The position numbers and the translations under genes are program-made. A stretch of DNA of 64,000 nucleotides from Cyanobacteria bacterium SZAS LIN-3 (GTDB lineage: Bacteria > Cyanobacteriota > Vampirovibrionia > Obscuribacterales > Obscuribacteraceae): positions 39,646 to 103,645 of the forward strand of contig JAFEAV010000011.1 in assembly GCA_018266215.1 (NCBI GenBank), read 5' to 3'. This document shows, piece by piece, positions 43,350-52,309 of this stretch (position 1 is the stretch's first letter; each line of letters opens with the position of its first letter). The notes beneath the pieces were generated by a model. That model searched no databases. It worked only from the letters and a program-made list of their open reading frames with translations, and had not been told where the DNA came from.

Positions 43350-45230
43350 TTGACGAAGGCTTACACACCAACCGAATTGCTGACAAAACAGCTGGCGGCG
43401 CTGCCCGACAGTCCGGGTTGCTACATCTTTAAAGATGCTTCCGGCGAGATTTTGTACATCGGCAAGGCCCTCTCTCTCAAGCTGCGCGTGCGCTCCTACT
43501 GGGCTGAGACGTCCTGGCGCGAGCGGCCGAAGCTGGCGGTGATGATGCCTAAAGTGTGCAGCTTCGAGACCATTCTCACCAACTCGGAAAAAGAAGCGCT
43601 CCTGCTGGAAGCCAATCTAATCAGGCAGAAGAAGCCGCGCTACAATGTCTCGCTCAAAGACGACCGGCGTTATCCCTGGCTGGCGATAACCTATGATGTC
43701 GCTTTCCCCCGACTGATTATGGTGCGGGATCCGGTGCGCTTTAAAAAGGACAATCCCCGTTCGCGGGTTTTTGGTCCTTATGTTGAAGCCGGCATGATGT
43801 GGGAAACCATGCGCATTTTGCGCAAAGTATTTCCCATGCGTCAACGCAAGAATCCGCTCTTCAAAGACCGGCCTTGCATGAATTATCACATCGGTCTCTG
43901 TCTGGCGCCCTGTCAAAACAAGGTGCAGGAAGACTACTACAATCATATGGTGAAGCAGGTCGAACTCTTTCTGGCGGGCAGTCAGATGGAAGTCGTCGAC
44001 CAGCTAAACAAAGAGATGGAGCAGGCCTCCGAGAAGATGGAATTTGAGCAGGCGGCGAAGATTCGCGACCGCCTGTATGCGCTTAAAAGCGTGATTGAAA
44101 AACAGCAGGTCTTTTTCCAGAGTCAGAAAGTTTCGCAGGACGTCATCGCCCAGGCTCATACCGAAAAAATGATGGCCGTCTGCTTGCTGAAAGTGCGCGA
44201 AGGCAAGCTTATCTCAGCCGAGACCATTACCCTGCCTCTAACCGATCGCACACAGTGGGATGAAGCTTTTGAGGCCTTCATCGATCAGTATTACACCGCC
44301 TGCGAAGACGTGATGCTGCCGCATGAAATCTTGCTGCAGGCCGAGGTCAGTGATATGGATGCCGTGCGCGAATTTGTCAATTCGCGGGCTGACCATGCCG
44401 TTAAGGTAATGGTGCCGCAGCGTGGCGGCAAAACCGACATGGTGGGCATGGCGCAAAAAAATGCCGAGCAGGCGCTCGCCCGTGAGCTGACCGAGCAGAC
44501 ATCGGTGGACGTTAAAGTCGAACAAATACTTACATCATTAAAGGAAGGGCTGGGTTTGACCCGCCTGCCCACGCGCATCGAATGCTTCGACATCTCTAAT
44601 ATCTCAGGCACGGACAATGTCGCCAGCATGGTGGTTTTTGAAGGGGCCCGTTCCAAGAAGTCGGACTATCGCACGTTCAAAATCAAAAGCGTGGAAGGTG
44701 AGCCCAATGATTTCGCCTCGATGAAGGAAGTGGTCGGCCGCCGCTTCAGCCGCCTTGTGGCCGAGAATAAGCCCTTCCCCGACTTGATTATTATTGACGG
44801 CGGCAAGGGACAACTGGGGGCGGCCATGGAGGCTCTCGGTGAAATCGATCTCGGTGCCCATGCCAATACTTTTGATATTGTCGGTCTGGCTAAAAGGCAG
44901 GAGGAAGTGTACTTCCCTAATAAGTCCAACCCTGTGCTTTTGCCGCGCCGCTCCGAAGCTCTGCATCTTTTGCAGCAGGTGCGCGATGAGGCGCACCGCT
45001 TCGCCATTACCTATCACCGCAAGCTGCGGGCCAAGCGTGTCATCACCTCGCAACTCGACGCGCTCAGCGGTCTGGGCGCCAAGCGGCGCAAGAAGCTGCT
45101 CGACCACTTCGGTTCTTTTGACAAGATCAAAGCCGCCTCACTGGAGGAGCTGGAGGCCTGCGACGGCATTCCCAAAAAGCTGGCCCAGGAGCTTTTTGAT
45201 TATTTAGCCACATTGCACAAGACGAAATAG
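43350..45230 (+). CDS. uvrC: Excinuclease ABC subunit C
   Basis: UvrC makes both incisions in nucleotide excision repair. The 626 residues contain the GIY-YIG domain (LPDSPGCYIFKDASGEILYIGKA), a Cys pair (GLCLAPC), the UVR motif that binds UvrB (LNKEMEQASEKMEFEQAAKIRDRL), the RNase-H-like second endonuclease (CFDISNISGTDNVASMVVF, LIIIDGGKGQL), and C-terminal helix-hairpin-helix (LSGLGAKRRKKLLDHFGSFDKI). The start is a TTG. With mfd in this window, the coupled repair set is represented; uvrA and uvrB are elsewhere. Confidence 0.96.
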   Translation: MTKAYTPTELLTKQLAALPDSPGCYIFKDASGEILYIGKALSLKLRVRSYWAETSWRERPKLAVMMPKVCSFETILTNSEKEALLLEANLIRQKKPRYNVSLKDDRRYPWLAITYDVAFPRLIMVRDPVRFKKDNPRSRVFGPYVEAGMMWETMRILRKVFPMRQRKNPLFKDRPCMNYHIGLCLAPCQNKVQEDYYNHMVKQVELFLAGSQMEVVDQLNKEMEQASEKMEFEQAAKIRDRLYALKSVIEKQQVFFQSQKVSQDVIAQAHTEKMMAVCLLKVREGKLISAETITLPLTDRTQWDEAFEAFIDQYYTACEDVMLPHEILLQAEVSDMDAVREFVNSRADHAVKVMVPQRGGKTDMVGMAQKNAEQALARELTEQTSVDVKVEQILTSLKEGLGLTRLPTRIECFDISNISGTDNVASMVVFEGARSKKSDYRTFKIKSVEGEPNDFASMKEVVGRRFSRLVAENKPFPDLIIIDGGKGQLGAAMEALGEIDLGAHANTFDIVGLAKRQEEVYFPNKSNPVLLPRRSEALHLLQQVRDEAHRFAITYHRKLRAKRVITSQLDALSGLGAKRRKKLLDHFGSFDKIKAASLEELEACDGIPKKLAQELFDYLATLHKTK

Positions 45231-45233
45231 ACC

Positions 45234-46016
45234 CTAGAGGCCAAGCTCTTTTGCCTTCTCCAGATCCGCTTCGCATTTGGATTTTTGTCCCATGACTTTC
45301 ATCAGCAAGGAGCGGTGATAGAAGGCTTCGGCGTAAACGGGATTAGCGGCAATAGCGCTGTTGAAGTCGGCCTGGGCCAGGGTGTAACGCTTGGTGGCAA
45401 AGTAGACCGAGCCCCTGGTATCAAAGGCCTCGGCAAAATTGGGCACAATGCTTATCGCTTTGCTGGCGTCGGCCAGAGCTCCGTCAAAGTCTCCGGAAGA
45501 GGCTCGCAGACAGGCCCGATTATTGTATGCCGGTGCGTACAGGGCGTCTGAGTGCACTGCTTCATCAAGGTCGGCTATGGCCCTTTCGGTGTCGCCTACA
45601 ACGGCCAGCAGTGTGCCGCGTCGGGTAAGTAAGCTGGCCATCAGATGTGACTTGGCCTGGCTCAATTTGGCCACAATCGCATCGCGCCCTTCGGCTGAGA
45701 GTTTGCTTGTGTCAAGTCCGGAGGCGATGATCGTCGCGTCCGCCAGATGACTGATTTTGACCGAAAGATTGTTTATCTGTACGTGAGCGTCCATGCGCTC
45801 TTTGCCCTCTGCCGGCTGCAGGAAGAGGCTGGCCCGGGACTCGCTGCGCGGGGCGAGATTTGGTGCCCTCGGTGGCAAAATGGCTGCCGCCGGTTGCGGG
45901 CACAGACTGGATAGACCGAGGGTCGAGGTCGCGGCGCAGGCAAAGCTGATTGTCCATACTGCATTGCGGCGGCACATTTTTGAATTTAGCAATCGCGATA
46001 GCGGCCCGACGTTCAT
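45234..46016 (-). CDS. TPR protein with N-terminal NVGPLS-x2-LNSK motif
   Basis: A 260-residue protein. It starts MNVGPLSRLLNSK, a 12-residue motif shared with the product at 46392. A hydrophobic stretch (WTISFACAATSTLGLSSLC, ending PAAA) follows, then a linker and four or five TPRs (YAPAYNNRACLRASSGDF, FAEAFDTRGSVYFATKRY). The hydrophobic segment looks like a signal peptide, but with an unusually long n-region. It is convergent with uvrC, four bases apart, and is the last gene of a three-TPR operon. Confidence 0.75.
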   Translation of the reverse strand: MNVGPLSRLLNSKMCRRNAVWTISFACAATSTLGLSSLCPQPAAAILPPRAPNLAPRSESRASLFLQPAEGKERMDAHVQINNLSVKISHLADATIIASGLDTSKLSAEGRDAIVAKLSQAKSHLMASLLTRRGTLLAVVGDTERAIADLDEAVHSDALYAPAYNNRACLRASSGDFDGALADASKAISIVPNFAEAFDTRGSVYFATKRYTLAQADFNSAIAANPVYAEAFYHRSLLMKVMGQKSKCEADLEKAKELGL

Positions 46017-46059
46017 TGAATCTTCCCTGCTGGTTTTCTACCTTTGTTATTTTCAGAAG

Positions 46060-46389
46060 CTACTGCAGCGCCGAATGTTCCTCGTCCACGTGCTTGCCGA
46101 GAATCTCCCGGGCTCGCGTGTGTAAAAGATGCGCATTTCCGTATTCGTTTTCGGAGAAATAAAAGTCAGCCATTTCCATGAGCAGATAAGCCAGCACGAC
46201 ATGGTTTGGTCCCAGTCGATGCTCGGCTTTTTCCAGGGCGGTCTTGTAGAGACGCTCGGCCTTTTCCGGTTCGTTTTCCTGGCAGGCGTGTTTAGCCGCC
46301 TCCAGTATCATCTTCCAGCCAAGGGTGCGACCAGTATCGCCGTCTCTGGGTGCCAGGCCCGCCTGGCCGGAAGAATTGCTATCGCTCAC
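46060..46389 (-). CDS. Small TPR protein
   Basis: 109 residues with a GTG start. Two to three TPRs of the kinesin-light-chain style (HACQENEPEKAERLYKTALEKAEHRLGPNHVVLAYLLMEMADFYFSENEYGNAHLLHTRAREIL). No signal peptide, probably cytoplasmic. The start is 2 bp after the stop of the preceding gene, so they are co-translated. Confidence 0.75.
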   Translation of the reverse strand: MSDSNSSGQAGLAPRDGDTGRTLGWKMILEAAKHACQENEPEKAERLYKTALEKAEHRLGPNHVVLAYLLMEMADFYFSENEYGNAHLLHTRAREILGKHVDEEHSALQ

Positions 46390-46391
46390 GA

Positions 46392-46724
46392 TTAACCTTC
46401 TTTCTCTGCGTCCTGGGTGCGTGCAAACTCAGCAATTACCTGGCGCGCCTTTGATTGCATTTCTCTGGCCGCCGCAGGGTTACCGATTTCTTCCATCAGG
46501 GCCGCTTGTTGCATCAAGATTTCGGCCGTGACGATACCTTTGTCTCCGGCTTTGGCCGAATATACCGCGTGCGCGCGCTCATAGAGTTGCGCAGCCTGCT
46601 CGTATTTCTTTTCCGCCTGAGCCAGTTTGCCGCTCTCGAACAGGATTTTCCAGGCCTGCGTTCGAGAAGTGTCATCCCTGTTTGGTTTTGAATTTAAAAT
46701 CTTAGATAGAGGACCAACATTCAC
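46392..46724 (-). CDS. Small TPR-like protein with NVGPLS-x2-LNSK motif
   Basis: Starting at GTG 46724 the product (110 residues) reads VNVGPLSKILNSK, matching the first residues of the protein at 45234. That match is why I chose this start; a TTG at 46754 gives ten more residues. One to two TPR-like helices follow (KILFESGKLAQAEKKYEQAAQLYERAHAVY, EILMQQAALMEEIGNPAAAREMQ). First gene of the three-gene TPR operon, divergent from the kinase gene. Confidence 0.65.
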   Translation of the reverse strand: MNVGPLSKILNSKPNRDDTSRTQAWKILFESGKLAQAEKKYEQAAQLYERAHAVYSAKAGDKGIVTAEILMQQAALMEEIGNPAAAREMQSKARQVIAEFARTQDAEKEG

Positions 46725-46820
46725 AGCCTTAGCCACCACAATTAATATTGCCAACCCGCTTTATGGCCATACCCGTTTTACTCTCTTACTAATCATCTCT
46801 CTTACACCACGAGATCAACG

Positions 46821-46843
46821 CCTGGGTCTATGATAGACCCAGG
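46821..46843 (+). promoter_or_regulatory. Perfect 10-bp hairpin before the kinase gene
   Basis: CCTGGGTCTA-TGA-TAGACCCAGG lies between the divergent kinase and TPR genes, 36 bp before the kinase ATG. It is either an operator or an RNA stem-loop in the leader. No T-run follows, so a terminator is unlikely. Confidence 0.6.
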
Positions 46844-46878
46844 GAGATTGGCGTCTCTCTTTTGCCCAGACCGGGCAG

Positions 46879-49779
46879 ATGGTTGCGGGGAAGGTGTTGG
46901 TGGTGTCTGGTCCAGATCCGAAAAAGCCCAATCTAAAGCCCAAAGCAGATCTTGCCGGATGGCTGGATAAGCTGGGTTCCGGCGATGGCGAAAAGGCTGC
47001 GCCGAGAGCCGATGCCCCGCCTGTGAAATTGGTTGTGACCGCCGAAGAGGTGGAAATGACAGGCACTAATGTCGGTGGCGGTGAAGAAGACATAGACGGC
47101 GCTATCACCGGCACGGATGTCGGCGCTGGTGGCGACGGCAGTGCCGGTGGTGAAGCCGATATTGAGCCGGGCTATATCATCGCCGACCAGTACGAGATAG
47201 TTTCTTTGCTGGGGCAGGGCGGAATGAGTGCCGTCTACAAAGCCACCGATCTGTTGATGAAGCGTTCGGTCGCCGTTAAGTGTTTGCATACGCGCATGTT
47301 GTCGGACAAGACATCTATATTGCGTTTCCAAAAAGAAGCGCAGGCTGCCGGCAATCTCAATCATCCCCATATTGTAAAAATCCACCAGTACGGCCTTGAT
47401 TCTAATAAGCGACCGTTTCTGGTCATGGATTATCTCGAGGGGCAGTCCCTGCAGGAGCTGATTGACGGTAACAAAAAATTGCCCCTGGAAGAAGCGGCGC
47501 GCATACTGGTCGATGCCGCCGATGGGCTTGAACAGGCGCATAAGAAAGGTGTTGTCCACCGCGATTTTAAGCCCAGCAACATCATGCTGGTCAGGACCGA
47601 GGAGGAAAACGACTGCGTCAAACTGGTGGACTTCGGCATTGCTAAATTGATAACGCCCGCCGGTGAGGAAAAGCAAAATCTTACCCAAACCGGTGAAATG
47701 CTTGGCTCGCCCAATTATATGAGTCCGGAGCAGTGCCTGATGATGGAGCTGGACAGTCGCTCCGACATCTATGCCTTTGGTTGTACGATGTTCGCAGCAT
47801 TCACTGGTCGTGCGCCTTTCAGTAGCAATAACATTGTTGAGATTTACTACAAGCATATGAATGACCTGCCCGAATCAATCGCGGTCAGTCGGCCTGATCT
47901 TAAAGAGGCGCCTCAGATCGATGCGGTTATTCTCAAATGCATGGCCAAGGATCCAGCCGATAGATATCAGACGATAGGTGAGGCGAGAGCGGCTATCCAG
48001 GCGATTGTCGACGGCGGCAAACAAAATATAGTCGATTCGCTCAAGGATCAAATCGAGCTCAATCGACTCAAGGGCAAGGCGCGCAAGTCCAAAAAACTGC
48101 CTGTCATAGCCGTTTCCGCCACGGTCGGTCTGATTGCCATTGTCGGCATGGGTGCTTATTATGGCGGTCACCTCAGTAAGACACCCGAGCAGGACTGGCA
48201 TGATTACTATGTCAAAGGTCAAGTCAGTCTGGATGAGGGTAACTATAAACAGGCTGATGAGTATTTAAATAAGGCACTCAGTGCTGCCAGAGGCACCGGT
48301 AAAACTCTCGATTTTATTATTCCGACCGCTGAGGAATTGCTGGACCTGGCGGTGATTACAAACAATCGTGCCGACATCGAGAAGTATCAAAATGAAATCA
48401 GTCAGCTGCAAAAGCAATACGAAAACAGCTTCCCGGAGCTCGCTAAAGAAATCGCTACCGCAGTCGATGCAGTCAATAGCGAGGCCAAAACCGGCAAGCC
48501 GTCGGCGATGGAAATTGAACATCTTTGCCAGACCATAAATGATCAATCGAAGCAGCTGATCAGCACCGGCTACTATGACCGGGCTATTGAAATTTTGAAG
48601 AGTGCCGATCTCCTGGCCACAAAAGCACTGGCGCCCAATGCCGCAGTGCAGGCCAGGACTCTGCACAATCTGGCCACGGCCTACAATCTCAAAGGTGAGG
48701 TGGACGTCGCTTACGATTACTACAAACAGGCCGCCGCCTTTATCAAAAAAAATCTGGCCCCCGAAGATCCGTCTTTGATCAAGGCCTTGCTCGGTATGGC
48801 CAATGTCGACTGGCACGCTAAGCGCTACGACGCCGCTCTGGCTGAACTGCGGGAAGCAAGCAAGATAGTCAATATTTCTATGGGGGCAACCAGTCCCATT
48901 GCGGCCAAAGTAAAAGTGGCTCTGGCACAATTTTATAGCGCGCAGGGGCTGCACAAACTGGCATTGACCGAACTCAATCAGGCCTGGGCGATATATGAAC
49001 GTGACCCGCAGGCCGATGTCGATGAGAAGGCCAGGTGTGCTGCCGCTCTTGCCCATGCTCAAAATACGCTGGAAGGTTTCCGCCGCGCACTCACTTTGCA
49101 GGAATTGGCCGCCAATAAGGAAGAGTCCACCATGAGCTGGATCCTCGAGCAGCTGGGCGATCACACCCTGCGCAACGCAGCGGCTCTGTCTTTGAGCAAG
49201 GAAGCCGCTTCAGAGAAGGCCGCCGCCTATTACAAACGCGCACTGGCAATTGCTTATCGCCTCAGTCCGCGCGATGAGCAGCGCATCTCCGAGCTTCTGT
49301 CGCGCCTGAGCAACTACAATCTGGCGAAAAACGATCCTCTGGCTATGACCAACTGGTATGCCGAGAAAATTGAATTTGACCAGCGTGCCGGCGGTAAGGA
49401 TTCAGCCGTTTTAGTCGACGACTATCTAGGTCTGGCGAACGTCTATCGCCAGGCGCGCAAACTCGACCTCTGTGAAAATGCTCTCGACCAGGCGCTGGCT
49501 GTTGCCCAGAAGAATGTGAGCGGTAACAATGGCGCAATTCAGCTATTTCGTGCCCAGGCGGCCCTGGCGGCGGCCCGTGCCGACGGTGGTAAAACTGCTG
49601 CGGCTGCCGATCTCTATGCTAAAGCCCTGGATGTTTTTGCCGGGCTCGGTCCAGAGGAGCGCAAGCAGTGCGGTGCTCCGGAGTTTTTCGCTCGCTATCA
49701 GGGGCTCTTAATGAAGCTAAACCGGCAGGACCTCTTGCAGCAGCTCAAAACTAACTTCGGGGAATATATTGGTAGGTGA
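46879..49779 (+). CDS. Membrane Ser/Thr protein kinase with extracytoplasmic TPRs
   Basis: A 966-residue Hanks-type kinase of the PknB class. The order is a low-complexity N terminus (about 1-95), the kinase domain (GQGGMSAVY loop, VAVKCL Lys at about 132, HRDFKPSN at about 227, DFGIAK at about 250, SPEQ, and DIYAFGCTMFAAFTGRAPF), one TM helix (VIAVSATVGLIAIVGMGAYYGG, about 408-430), and then about 530 residues of TPRs as the outer sensor. HRDFKPSN and not HRDLKPxN is a common bacterial variant. A later GTG start (46900 or 46903, after GGGAAGG) is possible. Confidence 0.93.
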   Translation: MVAGKVLVVSGPDPKKPNLKPKADLAGWLDKLGSGDGEKAAPRADAPPVKLVVTAEEVEMTGTNVGGGEEDIDGAITGTDVGAGGDGSAGGEADIEPGYIIADQYEIVSLLGQGGMSAVYKATDLLMKRSVAVKCLHTRMLSDKTSILRFQKEAQAAGNLNHPHIVKIHQYGLDSNKRPFLVMDYLEGQSLQELIDGNKKLPLEEAARILVDAADGLEQAHKKGVVHRDFKPSNIMLVRTEEENDCVKLVDFGIAKLITPAGEEKQNLTQTGEMLGSPNYMSPEQCLMMELDSRSDIYAFGCTMFAAFTGRAPFSSNNIVEIYYKHMNDLPESIAVSRPDLKEAPQIDAVILKCMAKDPADRYQTIGEARAAIQAIVDGGKQNIVDSLKDQIELNRLKGKARKSKKLPVIAVSATVGLIAIVGMGAYYGGHLSKTPEQDWHDYYVKGQVSLDEGNYKQADEYLNKALSAARGTGKTLDFIIPTAEELLDLAVITNNRADIEKYQNEISQLQKQYENSFPELAKEIATAVDAVNSEAKTGKPSAMEIEHLCQTINDQSKQLISTGYYDRAIEILKSADLLATKALAPNAAVQARTLHNLATAYNLKGEVDVAYDYYKQAAAFIKKNLAPEDPSLIKALLGMANVDWHAKRYDAALAELREASKIVNISMGATSPIAAKVKVALAQFYSAQGLHKLALTELNQAWAIYERDPQADVDEKARCAAALAHAQNTLEGFRRALTLQELAANKEESTMSWILEQLGDHTLRNAAALSLSKEAASEKAAAYYKRALAIAYRLSPRDEQRISELLSRLSNYNLAKNDPLAMTNWYAEKIEFDQRAGGKDSAVLVDDYLGLANVYRQARKLDLCENALDQALAVAQKNVSGNNGAIQLFRAQAALAAARADGGKTAAAADLYAKALDVFAGLGPEERKQCGAPEFFARYQGLLMKLNRQDLLQQLKTNFGEYIGR

Positions 49780-49853
49780 CCCCGGGGAAAATTGCAGAAT
49801 TTACAAATTTTGTTAGCTGGCTGACAGATTTTTCGCGAATTTTGCTATGAATT

Positions 49854-49886
49854 CCTGTTAATCCGTGGAATGATATTATTAACAGG
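49854..49886. promoter_or_regulatory. 9-bp inverted repeat upstream of the TadE-like gene
   Basis: CCTGTTAAT (49854-49862) and ATTAACAGG (49878-49886) are a perfect pair 15 bp apart, centred about 50 bp before the start codon. This spacing suits an operator bound by a dimer on one helix face, or a leader hairpin. Confidence 0.5.
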
Positions 49887-49922
49887 GTCTAATGTGCCTG
49901 TCTTCTGTGAGGAGTGATTGCG

Positions 49923-50600
49923 GTGCTGAAGCTGCGTAATGAGCCTGTCTCCCGGCGACTCAGAACACGTTCTGGGAATATGTCCGAATTTGCGACGGCC
50001 CTTCTGGTCTTTTTCTTGTTCGCTCTTTTTCCCTTGATCAACTTGATTATGTTTGCCGCTAATTGCGGCACGGTAGCCCTTCTTACTCGTAATGCCGCGA
50101 ATGCCGCGGCCAATTCTTCCACCTACGGGCTGGCCCTGACTGCGGCCCAGGCCTCGGTGACAAACGATCTCTCTGGCGGCTTTGGCAAATTTTCGAAACT
50201 CACCGCCAAAGGCGGTATCAACAACAGTGGGGTGGACTTGTATGTAGTTGCCACCCCTCTGGCCGGCGGCAGCTCGCAGGTCTTCGGGCCCAACACCCCG
50301 CCGACCGGCACTTTCGATACCAGCAATTTTATATATGAATACCGGGCCTCAAGCAGCTTTACTTTGCAGCCTTTCGTCAATATGAGCAGCGTTCCTTTTA
50401 TAGGTAGCGTGCCCGTTGTGGGTGCTGCCGTGCCTTTTAGCTATGTTGCCGAACGCGCGGTGGAAGACGTTTCCGGTCTCGGTGTAGGCACTGTCGCCAA
50501 TGCCGGTGGTGGCAATCCGGGCGGTCCAAGTAATCCGCCGTTCATGCCCCCGGGTGGCTCGTCATCTCAAAGTACGGGGGTCGGTACTAGCTCTCAGTAG
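49923..50600 (+). CDS. TadE-like pseudopilin-type protein
   Basis: The product (225 residues from GTG 49923, after GAGGAG) has a short basic leader (RNEPVSRRLRTRSGNMSEFA), one long hydrophobic helix (TALLVFFLFALFPLINLIMFAANCG) and an extracytoplasmic domain rich in Ser, Gly and Asn. A basic N-terminus, an acidic residue just before the helix (SEFA) and a single TM are the TadE/TadF pattern of Tad pilus minor subunits. The tail is GGGNPGGPSNPPFMPPGGSSSQS, low complexity. No other Tad gene is next to it. Confidence 0.6.
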   Translation: MLKLRNEPVSRRLRTRSGNMSEFATALLVFFLFALFPLINLIMFAANCGTVALLTRNAANAAANSSTYGLALTAAQASVTNDLSGGFGKFSKLTAKGGINNSGVDLYVVATPLAGGSSQVFGPNTPPTGTFDTSNFIYEYRASSSFTLQPFVNMSSVPFIGSVPVVGAAVPFSYVAERAVEDVSGLGVGTVANAGGGNPGGPSNPPFMPPGGSSSQSTGVGTSSQ

Positions 50601-50673
50601 GATATATCAACCGCATCGATCGCATATGCAATTGATATCGGTAAAAGTTTGCTCGGTCGCACATCAGAAGTGG

Positions 50674-50706
50674 GGAAGCCAGGTTGTCTAAGACATCCTG
50701 GCTTCC
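50674..50706. terminator. Hairpin between the TadE-like gene and rarA
   Basis: A 10-bp inverted repeat (GGAAGCCAGG, 50674-50683; CCTGGCTTCC, 50697-50706) with an internal TGTC/GACA pair. There is no long T-run, so its use as a terminator is only likely. Confidence 0.5.
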
Positions 50707-50786
50707 TTGCACTGAAGCGGTGGTAATATAGTCCACCTGGGATTAGAACTGTTGTGCTTGCATCTGTGAGCCGGACTGAATTGGAA

Positions 50787-50903
50787 ATGAAGTCAATATT
50801 CAAAAAGCTCAAACGCCACTACAAAGCGATTGTAATCTGGTTCATGGTCTTCTTGTTTCTCGGCACCCTCGTTCCGATGGGCTTTTTCCTGTTCTCAAAC
50901 TGA
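50787..50903 (+). CDS. Tiny single-pass membrane protein (38 aa)
   Basis: An ATG-started reading frame encodes MKSIFKKLKRHYKAIVIWFM followed by more hydrophobic residues and a polar end. A strongly basic N terminus followed by a roughly 20-residue TM helix is typical of small regulatory membrane proteins. The reading frame could start at a GTG at 50766. The ribosome site is weak. It lies 26 bp before rarA. Confidence 0.5.
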   Translation: MKSIFKKLKRHYKAIVIWFMVFLFLGTLVPMGFFLFSN

Positions 50904-50929
50904 CTTCCTTTTTCGTAAATCGATAAAAA

Positions 50930-52219
50930 TTGACCGTTAAACAAAGACAACCGCTCGCGGAGCGCATGCGACCCCGTACTCTCGATGAGTACGTCGGGCA
51001 GGAGAGATTACTATCTCCCGGTGGTGTGCTGCGGCAGATGCTGGAAGATGGGCAACTCGCCTCGTTTATATTGTGGGGGCCGCCCGGCGTCGGTAAGACG
51101 ACACTGGCTCGCATCGTCACCAGTCAGACTGACTGCCGCTGGATTTCATTCAGCGCTGTGACCTCCGGCATCAAAGAAATCAAAAGCGTGATGAGTGAAG
51201 CGGAAGCCTTTATGAATCTTGAGGGCAAGCGTACCGTTATGTTTGTCGATGAGATCCATCGCTTCAATAAAGCGCAGCAGGACGCTTTTTTGCCCTACGT
51301 GGAGGCCGGCACCATTACCCTTGTCGGTGCCACCACCGAAAATCCATCCTTTGAAATAAACTCTGCTCTGCTCTCGCGTTTGAAAGTGTTTGTCCTGGAA
51401 GATCTCAGTCTGGACAATCTGCTCCACATAATGCGTGATGCGCTGCAGGATAAGGAGCGCGGCCTCGGTGAGATGAATCTTGCTGCCACCGACGATGTGC
51501 TCAAGCTCATCGCCACTTATTCTTCCGGGGACGCTCGCACCGCTCTCAACAGTCTGGAACTGGCGGCACTGATAGCCAGGCGCAGGGAGCAGGATGAAAT
51601 CACCGAAGCTGAAGTGAAGTCATCGGTGCAGCAGGCCATACTGAAATACGATAAAGACGGCGAGCACCACTACAATCTTATTTCAGCTCTGCATAAGTCA
51701 ATCCGCAACTCCGACGTTGATGCATCGCTCTACTGGCTGGCTCGCATGCTTGAAGCCGGTGAGGAGCCCCTGTATGTGGCGCGCCGTCTGGTGCGCTTCG
51801 CCTCCGAGGATATCGGTCTGGCGTCTCCCCAGGCCCTGACTCAATCGATTGCGGCGATGCAGGCGGTAGAGCTCATGGGCATGCCTGAGTGCAAAATTGC
51901 CCTGGCGCAAGCTACTGTTTTTATGGCTCTGGCTCCCAAGTCCAACGCCGTCTACAGGGCTTACAATCAAGCCGCCGAAGACGCACTCAATATGACGCAG
52001 CACGCAGTGCCCATGCACCTGCGCAACGCGCCTACCAAGCTGATGAAAGAGCTTGGCTATTCGCAGGGCTACCAGTACGCACATGACTATGAAGGCGGAA
52101 AGGCCGAAGGCATGAAATGTCTGCCCGATGAGTTGCTCGGCCGTGAATACTTCAAGCCGACGCCTCGGGGATTCGAAGGCAAGATCAAGGCCGCCTGGGA
52201 CAAAAAGAAAAACTCGTAG
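50930..52219 (+). CDS. rarA: Replication-associated recombination protein A (RarA/MgsA)
   Basis: A 429-residue AAA+ clamp-loader-like ATPase that acts at stalled replication forks. The motifs are [21 protein letters not shown], Walker A ([13 protein letters not shown]), Walker B ([24 protein letters not shown]), the sensor [18 protein letters not shown], and the RarA C-terminal MgsA tetramerisation part ([38 protein letters not shown]). The start is a TTG with no clear ribosome site. Confidence 0.95.
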   Translation: MTVKQRQPLAERMRPRTLDEYVGQERLLSPGGVLRQMLEDGQLASFILWGPPGVGKTTLARIVTSQTDCRWISFSAVTSGIKEIKSVMSEAEAFMNLEGKRTVMFVDEIHRFNKAQQDAFLPYVEAGTITLVGATTENPSFEINSALLSRLKVFVLEDLSLDNLLHIMRDALQDKERGLGEMNLAATDDVLKLIATYSSGDARTALNSLELAALIARRREQDEITEAEVKSSVQQAILKYDKDGEHHYNLISALHKSIRNSDVDASLYWLARMLEAGEEPLYVARRLVRFASEDIGLASPQALTQSIAAMQAVELMGMPECKIALAQATVFMALAPKSNAVYRAYNQAAEDALNMTQHAVPMHLRNAPTKLMKELGYSQGYQYAHDYEGGKAEGMKCLPDELLGREYFKPTPRGFEGKIKAAWDKKKNS

Positions 52220-52242
52220 TGCCGCGACTCTCAAAAAAGAAA

Positions 52243-52262
52243 GACCCGGCAGATGCCGGGTC
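52243..52262 (-). terminator. Terminator of the coiled-coil gene
   Basis: GACCCGGC-AGAT-GCCGGGTC (52243-52262). On the reverse strand it is followed by TTTCTTTTTT, a good rho-independent end. Rightward use (rarA) is possible but has fewer T's. Confidence 0.85.
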
Positions 52263-52309
52263 AGTCCTTACTCGTTCCGTTCCATTCCAACAAGCTTTGG
52301 CCTGTCTGG

